Of a DNA stretch of 64,000 nucleotides, positions 27,449-38,303 are shown piece by piece. The stretch is taken from NCBI RefSeq assembly GCF_032854445.1, contig NC_088300.1:35257608-35321607 (forward strand). Reading direction: 5' to 3'. The DNA comes from Liolophura sinensis. Lineage: Eukaryota; Mollusca; Polyplacophora; Chitonida; Chitonidae. Position numbers and translations under genes: made by a program. Within the stretch, counting starts at the first letter, position 1, and the number at the start of each line of letters is the position of its first letter. The notes below the pieces were generated by a model. The model saw only the letters and a program-made list of their open reading frames with translations. It had not been told where the DNA came from and did not search any database.

Positions 27449-27607
27449 ACAGTTTCCGGAGAGAACCACCGTACCTGTCACCTGAAAAACCTCCTGGTGA
27501 AAGGTCACGGGCAAACCAGACAGAAACCTCTATACGCGGTGGATATTCGAATGTAAAGTATATAACACTATCACGAGGAGGGGCATATATCCATGGTGTA
27601 TATGAAG
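27449..27607. other. exon-like ORF open on both strands
   Basis: This compact segment reads through in both directions. On plus it is preceded by TATATGACAG and ends at a good donor (GAAG|GTAACT), encoding a basic, Pro- and Gly-containing peptide (SIRGGYSNVKYITLSRGG). On minus it is preceded by ACGTTTCCAG and encodes PRIEVSVWFARDLSPGG, with a possible donor CAG|GTGACA. Base composition differs from the AT-rich surroundings. I cannot choose the strand or name a family. Confidence 0.25.
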
Positions 27608-27725
27608 GTAACTGGAAACGTTGTGACTTGTACACTGAGCACTCAATAATACAAACGATTTGTCTAAAATTTATTAAATTTCAAGGGACCGATTTATAAA
27701 GCAACTATTTATTTAAGTCGCGATT

Positions 27726-27968
27726 TGAAATTTATTTATTTATTTATTTATTTGATGGGTGGTTTACACCATATACTCAAGACTATTTCACTAATACGAC
27801 GCCGTCCAGCATTATGGTGTGAGGAAACCGAGCAGAGCTGCTTACAGACCTTCACATGCACGTACGGCCAGGGAGGAAACCACCCATGAGCTGGACCTGC
27901 ACTCACAACGATCGCATTGGTGAGAGGCTAGTCGGTCATTGCGCCGCGCTGGCACGCTAGGCCACCTT
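27726..27968 (-). mobile_element. SINE-A copy, near full length
   Basis: A (TTTA)n tract, CCATATACTCAAGACTATTT, GACGCCGTCCAGCATTATGG, GTACGGCCAGGGAGGAAACC, GAGCTGGACCTGCACTCACA and CGCGCTGGCACGCTAGGCCA follow the full SINE-A order on minus, with a deletion in the GAGCCC/CCATCCGCAGG part. The tRNA-like head is present but diverged. Confidence 0.85.
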
Positions 27969-28102
27969 TATAATTTTTTTAAACTGCGTTAAAGTTTTAA
28001 CTTAAATCTAACGCTCTCCTCACCCTTACAGAGTGATAGATTAGGGTTGCTTGCAATACATAGAGCGAATTTGGTTGTTTGCGCATTCCAAGTTTTTAAC
28101 CC

Positions 28103-28175
28103 CCGCCTCACGCACACACTCTCGCCTCACGCACACACTCCCGACTTACGCACACGCTCCCGCGTCAAGTACACA
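28103..28175. repeat. 19-bp tandem repeat, 3-4 units
   Basis: CGCCTCACGCACACACTCT and variants start at 28104, 28123, 28142 and 28161. The repeat is short and diverged. Confidence 0.85.
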
Positions 28176-30825
28176 TGGAAGATCTGACTTTCTCATTTAG
28201 CTGATGTATTTCTATATCACCGAACCATGCTGTTGTATTTCCTTCTCTATATTATTAGTGCGTTTACCTCCAGCATTTTTTTTGTTAAACCTTTTGTTTG
28301 AGACCGCAGTAAATACGTCTGTCTTTGTCTTTAGGTGACATGAATCTGAAATTTGACATGGACCAGAGAGTATATACAAGGGCTGTTTGTAGCCATAACA
28401 ACGACAAGCTATTGTCAAACACACAAAAATTTGACTGTAGTGAAATTCCGCCGGCTGGAGTTTTCCAAACAATTCATCACTGTCACTCAAGCATCACATT
28501 AAAAAAAAATACATGAAACCCATTACGTTGGTGGTAAATTAAAATATAGAGTATATAGGGAAATTTCTTCGAGCGGTATGCAATGCAACATCTGAAATTA
28601 ACGCGAGGCGAGGCGAATCAAACATCGGCATAATACACTTTCAATGTAAAATTTCGATGGAAAAACGCGTGAAAGATGCGTGTAAATTGACTTATGATGA
28701 CTTATAGTCGGTGGTTATTTTCAGGCTTTCGCCCTCATTGTATATGAGGAATTGTTTTTAACATAAACAATTTATAGTTGAACAGTTAAAGTTTTAAGAT
28801 GGGATTATTTGATGGCACATATATATGGGCCATTAACCTAATTTATTAGAACACCGGTGTATCAGTAGAATAGAAAAACACTCAGGCATGACGTCATTAC
28901 GTTTACGGTTCGGTGAGCTTTCTGCTATTTTCTTCAGCTCGGAATTCCCACTGCTGCGATTGACAAAAAAAGGATAATGCTCAACAATCCGCAAAACCTA
29001 GAATATATAAGAAATCCATTAAAATGTCGCCTTTCATTCGTTATATAAAGCCTTCTCCGTTTACATCCGGCTCGAAATAATGGGACGATCGGTGTGTCAA
29101 TAGCGTGAAGAGGGTCACGTGGTTTCGGTGAACGCATCACCTGTCGTGTTATTGCGCCAGTAGCCTCAGTACACAGTGGTTCGTGAATAGCACTGTAGAC
29201 ACTCGTTTTTAAGACGAAGCACAGACACTAATGGACTCCCTACAGTGCACCCACCGGTTTACCTGTACATAGAGATCGGACGAGCTGTGGGAATGTATTT
29301 TAGGCCTACAGGAACATGAGATTTAGTTCTTGCAGGATGACATTTTCTAGATTACGCAAAATGAAAGCGAGATGCTGCATGGTGACGAATTATATATATA
29401 TGGGCATGCATGTATATTCTTAGAGACTACCATGCATGTATTCATTCACCCACCATTCATTTGCCCAATTAGCCACATACAGCATGATTCTTTCGTTTCT
29501 TTGAACAAACAAAACATATTTATGGAAATAAAGTACGTAGGTTCGCTGTTTCGAAACCAGGAGCCTAAGCAGATTTTAAGAATCTGTGTTTAGCTCCAGC
29601 AAGTGTAACCCTAAGTAGCAATATTAATATTGGGGCCTACTTAGAGCTACTTTCTCTAAATTACATGTTTGAACTTTCGCTTGATCGATAAATATGATTT
29701 CTTTCACATGCACAGAGAAGTGTAACATATCGTCATCTCATATATATATACATAAGAATGCCTCGATATATATATTGTACAACATGGCAAGATACGTTTC
29801 ATGTGCCGTATGGAGGCTACAATCATATTACAGCCTAAACAATACACCTTTGTAAAACAGGCACACAATTTGCAAATCGGAATTTTTAATCGGATTTCAC
29901 TCATTTGATCACTCATGAGTAATCATTGTTTTCCGACAACAGTCACATTTGGAACCACTCCACATTTCCATATGTGTACTTCCTGTGACAAGGCTTTTTA
30001 GAAGCATGAGAAATTCGTGTGCTTGTGCACTCTTTGGTTGACTTTATATATACTTCTCCAGTCGCATGTGTTAAAGGATATCAGGGGAATTGTTTATTGA
30101 GTGTGGACAGAGTGTGTCTGGCTATAATTGATTGCTTAATTCAAGATATATAGAGATCTGCAGGTAAACAGGAAGTAGGCTATAAGTTTGGAGCGAGAAG
30201 TTGTCACCTTGAAGTGGCGAGTGGGTAATAAATGAGGGGCCTTCACTCTCAGAAGAGGGATCTTGAATGTGCCATCAGATCCGAGCAAAGAAAGCAACGT
30301 CTCTGATGCTATTAACAGCCATCTTTAAGTGCATGTGACGCGCATAACTTGGCCAACAATCCATGTTCAGTGTCTGATACAGTATATATGGCTGATATTT
30401 CACTCATTGTCTGCGCTCGTATTATGCTTAGGTCTATATAGCTGAATTAGCATGGGCCAGCTCTTTGGAACTGTGTTAACCGACAAAACACCGGATGTGG
30501 TTAGTTGAACCGTGTTTGATCAGTTCTATACGTGCTCTATAGAGTGGACAAACAGAATGGGCCTACCTGTATTTACATATATCAGATTTATTAAATCTCC
30601 TCTGATTACATGACTTTGCGGGTCGTCTGTGGAGCTGACGTCCGGGGGACCGGATGGATAGGTTCGTGTGACATGGTCTGATATAGTAGATGTCTGCTAA
30701 CCAGTAAATGTAAGACGATGGGCTATACTGTCAAAAAATAAACAGAAAGCCTGTTATCTTAGTGATGCTAGAATGTATTCAGTTATTGAAACAGATTATT
30801 CTATTAAATATAACACGCATTTTCT
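28176..30825. other. AT-rich non-coding interval
   Basis: A perfect TGACGTCA lies at 28889-28896. Open frames at 28212-28516 and elsewhere are short and domain-free. No gene is recognised. Confidence 0.45.
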
Positions 30826-30827
30826 TA

Positions 30828-31056
30828 GCCCCGAAAGACTTCAACTCCTTTTCTTATACTGGCCTAGAGTCGTTGGAGTCTCGACGCTTAAAATGTTAAT
30901 TTCGTACTCAACAAAGGTCCAGCCCGATTGTTTTTCTTTCTGTACAGGCCCCCCGCAAATGAAGGACACCACCATGAAGACCGGCTTTCCGTACCCACCG
31001 CACCGCCACCAGACATCCCTCCCCTTTATTACAACCCAGTTGGAGTCTTTCGGGGC
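30828..31056. mobile_element. TA-flanked MITE (Tc1/mariner-like)
   Basis: The 229-bp element has inverted ends GCCCCGAAAGACTTCAACT (30828-30846) and AGTTGGAGTCTTTCGGGGC (31038-31056), differing at one position. TA flanks both ends (30826-30827 and 31057-31058), matching the TA target duplication of Tc1/mariner elements. A strong polypyrimidine-AG at about 30926-30947 looks like a splice acceptor, but it lies inside the element. There is no transposase. Confidence 0.75.
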
Positions 31057-31058
31057 TA

Positions 31059-32261
31059 ACATACTCTGTTAGTCCAACATAACCATTCTATCAGACTAAC
31101 GGGATATTATGTTGAATATGACACAATGTTGTTTTATAAAGACAGAATACATTCTAGCATCGCTCGGAGAACATACTTTCTGTTAAAATTAACAGATTTA
31201 ATATATTTTGAGTAAGTCAGCGCCCACCAGAACAAGCATAAGTAATCCTCCTTAGATCATAATGCAGCGGTATTCCCACGGAACTCATGCTTTGTCTATG
31301 CACAGCACACTTCAAAAATAATCTGCTAAATTTCACAAAAAATCTTTTGTCTGAGAGAGGCAAGAATTTATTCTGAAATCATAACATAATGCTATGTCAT
31401 ATGTCACACAATATCCAGTTAGTGTAACAATCTGTATTATTTATACAATCTGTATGTTATTTATTAACAGAATTTGTGTTTAATATTTAACAGTATAATC
31501 TGCTAGGACAGAATACATTTTAGCATAACAATTAGACAACATTTCATTGGTCGAAGTGGATGTGTGTGTCAATAAATATTCATGCACACAACTTGGAGGC
31601 AGGGTGTTATTATAGCCTACCGACTCTGGTCTTTCCATCGAAATAAAAACTTCTTCAAGAATACCTCGCGTCACCGATCGAACACAAGTGAACCATAACA
31701 ACAATATGTTACGACTTACGATGGAAGGGTCGTTTCCATTGGTCATTCTGTATCAGACTGATGAGTTCTTTTAGCAGAGGCAGTAGACGAAAGGCTAATA
31801 ATATTTGAATGGGGAGGAGCATTCGGCTGTTTAGAGGAGAGACGTGCGTATACACACAAAAAGTGGTAATGACCAATGTACCTAAAATGTGCATCCATGT
31901 GTCTTAGCGTTGTGTCCATTAAGAATAACATACAGTATACGAAGCAGTCAGTTTGTTGTTTTGTTTTGTTTTTCATTGGTATTTTATAACCAGTATTTTA
32001 ACGTGCATTATGTGGTAACTGGTAATGTCTGTCAATGAGTTAAGGAAATCGGACACGACGACATGCAGGATTATACCTGACTCTCAAAGTCCTTCACGCC
32101 ATACTGGCGGAAGTGAGATCATGTGTTCTCAATAGTCAAGAGCGTGTTATATCAGCAACGAACACGTTGAACCACTCAACTATATATGGGGACTCAAATT
32201 TAGAGCATCTTACCAATGCGTGTGTATTTTGGTGTGTACCTTACTCTATCCACACATATAC
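31059..32261. other. AT-rich non-coding interval
   Basis: No gene or element recognised. Minus-strand frames at 31480-31976 overlap each other and have no domain. Confidence 0.45.
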
Positions 32262-32435
32262 CTGTACACTGCGAATGAGTTTGCAGGCTCGAATCCAGGA
32301 ATCGCAGTTCAGAATTTGGTAAGTGCCTGAAAGAGGGCTATAGTGATTTCTCCAGTTTTATAAATAAACCTTACAGTAGCCAGACAAGAAAAATAGTTTT
32401 GAGTGTATGGCGCTAAACAACATGTAATTAACGAA
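32262..32435 (+). mobile_element. SINE-B-like copy
   Basis: A B-box-like TTTGCAGGCTCGAATCCAGG at about 32280-32299 is followed by GTAAGTGCCTGAAAGAGGGC and the tail TTTTGAGTGTATGGCGCTAA / ACAACATGTAATTA, which resembles the 3' tail at 27-95. The middle has lost some of the body. Confidence 0.5.
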
Positions 32436-32439
32436 AGAT

Positions 32440-32520
32440 ATCAGTGGAACCGAGCCTGATATTTGTCCAGGCCATTCACTAACAGGCAAGCGCCATAATC
32501 ACTCGGCTACGGCCCGCTCC
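32440..32520 (-). mobile_element. tRNA-like SINE head
   Basis: The minus strand reads GGCCGTAGCCGAGTGATTAT, GGCGCTTGCCTGTTAGTGAA and later CAGGCTCGGTTCCACTG. The A box (TAGCCGAGTGATTATGGCG) is good and the B box is degraded. No body is recognised, so it may be a truncated SINE or an old tRNA pseudogene. Confidence 0.4.
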
Positions 32521-34664
32521 CAAGAAGCAATTAGAGCCATAATGTATCACTTTATGACTGATTGTACATTGTAACTTGACAGTATTGTTAGAAACTAGCG
32601 AATGATAGAAACATGACGGTTCATATAGTTACGAATATATAGAGTCCGTGACTACACTAAAATAATCCAGCCTGTGTCCTTGTAATTAGGCACTCATCTT
32701 TGTTGACAAGCCATCTAACCCAATAACACATATCCATGAATTTAGATACATTACCTGGTCATGGGTAACAACATCAACTTGTTTTCATAGCCTCATGTGT
32801 AAAAAGCAACAATACTGACGTCACACATAGTCATCGCTTTTCCCACGCCTTCATCCAATGAGCTTGTGTTCCTGGATAAAAAACAAACACACGACCTGGC
32901 GCAAAGAAAGCCAACAGCTTTGAATGAATAAGTTGCTCTGTACAGTTAATAACGTGACAGCATTTTGAACAAACAAACTAGTGTAAACTCAATGTACGTA
33001 TTCGACAGAACCAGCATGTTTCTTGGTTTTTTTTTTTTCCCTTTTTTTTTATAACAAGCACTTTTTAAACCGGTGATGCTTATGTGTTGATAATGCTTCC
33101 AGTGAATAATTTCTACAGCGGAGTATATAGAAATTAAAGGATCTGGTCTGGTTTTTAGCAACATCTATCACATACCATTTTTGAAAGGCTGAAAATTTCC
33201 CTGTTTCAGCTGAAACCAATAATTATATGTATGTATTATAATTTCTCATTGAAAACGATAGGTCTGGTTCATATACAAACGCTGGAACGGCACACGCAAT
33301 GACCTCGACGCCCACGTCTTATGTTGCAACATGTTGCTAATTGCGCCTAACATCTGACGTCATATTGGTTCTATTTTCGCCACGGTGCCATGTTCAGTCA
33401 TGTTCTAGGTTAAGCCCGTTTTTCTTATTTAAGTTGACTTTTTTTTTTTAGTTGACGGTGTCATTTGTAGCTTGATTCTTTTAGAATATTTGGTATTTGT
33501 GAATTGAACAATTCAAAAGTATTCAAGTTTATCTTCAAGTATAAGTCCATGACAAATGTCCCTTATAGCCCATGTATAGGTTATGTCTCATGCAATTACG
33601 ACGTCATCTGAACACATGTTAACAGGTAACATGTTTTGGTGTTCTTGGAACAATGTACATTCCATGAAGTTAACGTTACAACAAATGTTGTGGCAAGTGC
33701 GTGATTAACTAAAAATGCTACTTTGTGTACAACGAGATGCGACCTTGACCTTCAACTACCACATAATGTTTACACACATGGGTCCATAGTATATTCACAT
33801 GTTGCATGTTTTACTATTAGGGTGAAAAGCGTTAATTTTAGCCATCTCACTTTCCAAAACAACAACATTATTAACATGGTAATTTGCCTTTTGTTCTAAA
33901 CGATCAACTAGCGTTGCATTCAGTGAGTGTGCGGTGCATACAGAGATTTTATTCTTACAAGTTATTAAGGACACACATTAAGTTTAGAACGAACATATTA
34001 TTATTATTGTTATTTTCCTTTATTTCAAGAATAAAACTTTAGTCTACGACAACTACTTCCAGTAATATGACTGAATTGTTTGCAGCTGACATATGTCGCT
34101 TTTATAAACTTAAGAATGGTGGGTAAGATGCCATGGTTTATCTTTCCTTTCCATGTTGCCTTACTTGGTGTTCAGGGAAAGAAAGAGAATAATAGCTCTT
34201 GCGTGTGTTCCGTCACAACGAACTTGAAATTTCTGTAAATCTCTCAAACATTACAAGAACTATTAATGATACTATTAATCAAGTTGTCATTTAGAGAAAA
34301 AGTTGTGAAAGTGCGTATGTCAACGAAGAACTCGTATACATGTTATTAGATTACTTCCGCAGATGTTATGCAAAAGACGTCATCTTATTCTTAGCTATGA
34401 CGTTGCTTACTCAAATCCAACTCCATGTATAACTGAAAACGTATATGCCATTGTTTGTTTTTGTCTGTCTGGAACATTCACAAGACAGTTATGACGGACA
34501 AAAAATGAATGATGATCAAAGCATCTCAATTAACTGGTAAGTTCGTTAAGTGCAACATGTACATTTTGCTGTGGACAAATCACATCCCGTCGCTCGCAGG
34601 ACGATTCCATAACCAAACGCACCTGGCATCGCTTCGGCGAAACATTGTATTATTTATTGACAAG
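32521..34664. other. AT-rich non-coding interval
   Basis: Perfect TGACGTCA sites lie at 32816-32823 and 33355-33362, and the perfect palindrome GCAACATGTTGC lies near 33326-33337. T-rich tracts are at about 33028-33050. No gene is recognised. Confidence 0.45.
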
Positions 34665-34770
34665 GGGGGGCGGAGTCTAAAATGGCGCGAAGGGAGACTA
34701 CGCTCGCGCCCTCCCATATCCTGCCAACAATGTTGCAAGAAACATTGTTGCAATCCTGTTGGCAGAAGCG
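34665..34770. other. GC-rich patch with two stem-loops
   Basis: A CpG-containing patch in AT-rich DNA has arms GGCGCGA (34684-34690) and TCGCGCC (34704-34710). Next to it is an 18-bp imperfect hairpin, CTGCCAACAATGTTGCAA (34721-34738) with TTGCAATCCTGTTGGCAG (34748-34765), with three mismatches and a 9-base loop. The function is unknown; it may be the end of a transposon. Confidence 0.5.
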
Positions 34771-36831
34771 AACACAGACGTTCATTGAACCTAAGTCAAA
34801 ATTCCCAGACATAAAATGTGCATGTGCCACAACACCTGTTTGTGATTTTTTAAATTTCTTATTTTTCACTCAAGGAAATTTAATGTCAGTCAGGTCAACT
34901 CCAAAGCACATCGTCAGCTCACTGTTCGACTATGTCAACACCCGGTGGAACACAAGAGGGAAAACACCTGTAACATCAATCGATTAGGCCTACTGATTGA
35001 ACGGCAATTTAATAAATCGGATAGTTTTCCTTAAAATTTATGGAAATGTATTACTCTTAGGGGGTATTTCATCACATAACTGAGTGAGTATCACTTGTAA
35101 GAAGCTTTAGCATATGTGGCGTTGATAATTAACTCGTACACATTTAAGGTACATTATGGCGAGTGGTTTACAGATTTATGGTCTAACTTAACCAGGATGT
35201 AGGCCTACGTATGCAACAACAACGCAGCTTATAGAAGGGACTCAAATGTGATCAGTAATCTGAAGAGTGCCAGTTAATTCTACCAAGATTTGCGTATATA
35301 TATACTGTATACATTGGATGCACTCCCCCAAAGCGTGTTCGGAGCTTCATGATGAATGGAAATTGCGCATTCTTTTGTCCATTCCAAGATCGTGACTGCT
35401 GTTTTGACCGCTTTTGGAAAATCGGATATTGTCATTTCGGCTTCTGCTAATACTATATACAAAACTTCTAGAAATACCTTCCACGTTCACGTTCAAAGAT
35501 AAGCTAAACCAAAGAGATGTCCGGTGTGTTTCCTTAAATCATCATTGAATGTTAACGATCAGCTGTGTCTTGTGCTAAATTATCATTCAAACACAAGTGA
35601 AACTACCCGAATGGAATTACAATTCCATGCGAAGGTGGAAATCATATTAGCAGCTTATGACGCATATATTAATGGTGTCCATGTTTTTCATACATTAATT
35701 TACCTGGAGATAATAAAAATACAATTTTTGAATTTGTATGAATTGAATTCAACAAATTCATCCAAAACGCGGTAAACCGTGCCATCGTCATTCATACGTT
35801 AGAGTTGGTTTACTACACGTTGTGTAAGACACGTCATGAATGGAGTCGTGTCATCAGCCGTATAATGTTACTTTGTTCAGTAGCTTATATTTGTGACGTC
35901 GAACGCTCAAATGTCAACAGGTGCACATTGTAACTAGCGTTGGATTCTTTCAGAAAACACTGACTGGCTCACATACATGTTTTTTCGATATCAATATTTC
36001 ACGAAACTTGACAATAGGCCACGCCTATTTATAGGTTACCAAAAAAGATAATGTTGCAGTTTAGTCATTCCAATGACGAAAGTGAGACAAAGATGTCCTG
36101 AAACCTCGCAGCACTAAATTAATGAGTAAATAGGCAATGTAGTGTTCAACAATAATCACGTTAAATGGTTGTGGTATTTTTCCAAACCGGCTCTTTGACC
36201 TACATATGACGATAATGCAAATAAAAATTTGCTATAAAAACTGCCTATGAGTAACATCATGTTACCCTTTATTAGGTCACTGAAATTAGTTGCATTAAAT
36301 ACCTTGTATATGTAAGTGGCTGGCTGTGACGTCACATGGCATATTCGTACTTCCTGTCCATGTTCATATATCACATGTCAGTATCACATGAAGCATTCCT
36401 GAATGAGGCTTTCATGCTCACTTTCCAGTGAGATTTATTGAAGTAGGCATATAAGATAGGCATTTCGCTGACGTTCAGTTGGTTCGGTGTTTACCCATGA
36501 ACATATTTGCATTCAGTCCAACTATTGAACATGTATTGCACTAGATCAATTTAAGACACGTTTATCTGTCCAGATTAAGAATAAATTGTTTAAAAATCGC
36601 ATTGAAGTGTAAGAAATGGCTGCCGGCGCATAAGTAATGTTGTTTTAACATCCTATATAAATTTACATGATTCCTAATTTTACATATACAGGTATTCGTG
36701 CGACGAAAGACAGCCAGACAAGGAAACGTGAACTGATTTAATGGGGGTGTATGTGATTAAGTTTATTGTCAGTACATATTTACTCCGTCCCCTCCCTTTG
36801 TATACAATACTATACCATACACAGAAATGTC

Positions 36832-36835
<4 letters not shown>
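34771..36835. other. AT-rich non-coding interval
   Basis: A perfect TGACGTCA lies at 36327-36334. No gene, RNA or element recognised. Confidence 0.45.

Positions 36836-36908
<73 letters not shown>
36836..36908. repeat. (TA)n microsatellite
   Basis: About 36 uninterrupted AT/TA units. It accounts for the IYIYIY frames on both strands. Confidence 0.95.
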
Positions 36909-36910
<2 letters not shown>

Positions 36911-38167
36911 GCGCCATGCATGTACATTATCAGTATGCTGTCATTCCTGTACCGCTCTCCCCCATGCATTCGACCAAAATAGACTCTTCCATCGTCAACT
37001 GCCTGAATTTAACAGCTGGACTTGACTATACATATTTTTGATTGTGACATTTCATCTTGGCCAAATGCCATGGAATGCAAGGAGCACGCTACATGGCTGC
37101 ATGAGGTTTCTGCATTATAGTGGTAGGCCTACATATGGACTTTCTTATTTATATACTGGTCAGCATATATATTAAGGAAGAAGAGAGTGTACATGCATTA
37201 TGTATAGTTATATGTAGGTTGAATCACTATATTTGAAGGACCTCAACAATGGTCATGTATAACTGCAGTCTGTCCATGTATAGATAAGAAAAAATATATA
37301 TATATATATACCATGTAAACGAGCATATATTGTACGTCAGTCTATACGGAGGTACATACGCGGGTCCGTATATACCGTGTGGTATAACACGAAATAATAG
37401 GAAACGAAGGAAACGCCATTTGCATTTATTCACCGTATATTTATATCGTTACCAAAATTTTGCATTGTACATGTATTTATTATGACTATGTGGTTGTGAC
37501 TGTATACAACAGATAATGAGTGATTGATTAATGCATTCGATTAAGTGCCATCTGCATGCATCAACTTCCAAACAAATTCCAACCCATTCTTTCAGATTGA
37601 AAACGCCATTTCATACCAGAAAGAGAAGAAAATACATCAAGTCAGGAAAGTTTTAAGAATGATTTTAAGAATTAGAATTTCCAAGTAGAAAAGCTGGTTT
37701 TACGAGTAGTGCCTCTCCGTGCACGTCGACACGACTTGGGCGTCTTTAATAATATGTGCACCTGTATACACTGTATATGGGTGATTCAAGTCCCTTCTAC
37801 AGTGTAGCCTATACTATATATTATATATATAGTATATTATTATAGTATATATAGTATAGCACAGACTGCAGTTCTCTTGAATATCATATAAAGGACTGTT
37901 ACTACATTATGCTGTATACGGTTATAAAAGTGGGATAAAACACAGTGTTACCCGTTTTAACAGTATCAGACCTAAATAACATAGACATGAATACACTGTA
38001 TGTCTATACATGTATATCTGCATATGTGGCAATCAGTTATATACAGTATATAAATGAAGCGATGCTGGATGAAGCTGTATAGGTGCCCTAAATAAACCTG
38101 CACCTGCAGCTATGTATATAATATGATTATGGCACGTGGTATCTGTTGTATAGGTTGGATGATAATA
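36909..38167. other. AT-rich non-coding interval with a hairpin
   Basis: CTATACTATATA (37809-37820) pairs perfectly with TATATAGTATAG (37848-37859), and the intervening 27 bases are themselves TA-rich. No gene is seen. Confidence 0.45.
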
Positions 38168-38303
38168 TATTTATTTATTTATTTGATTGATCTTTTACGT
38201 CGTACTCAAGAATATTTCACTTATACGACGGCGGCCAGCATTATGGTGGGTGGAAACCGAGGCCGAGGGAAACCCACGACCATCCGCAAGTTGCTGAGAG
38301 ATC
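38168..38303 (-). mobile_element. short SINE-A copy with probable target duplication
   Basis: A (TTTA)n tract, CGTCGTACTCAAGAATATTT, CACTTATACGACGGCGGCCA, GCATTATGGTGGGTGGAAAC, GGGAAACCCACGACCATCCG and CAAGTTGCTGAG cover tail and body on minus. The tRNA head is absent. GGATGATAATATA (38157-38169) and GGATAATAATATA (about 38303-38315) flank the copy, a one-mismatch target duplication. The high match to the other young copies suggests a recent insertion. Confidence 0.85.

Noticed and set aside
30926-31071. Terminal coding exon after a strong polypyrimidine-AG
   Set aside because: The segment lies almost entirely within a TA-flanked inverted-repeat element, which explains it better.
34721-34765. 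microRNA precursor
   Set aside because: The arms are only 18 bp with a 9-base loop, too short for a usual pre-miRNA, with no supporting context.
36741-37041. IYIYIY open frames on both strands
   Set aside because: They translate the (TA)n microsatellite.
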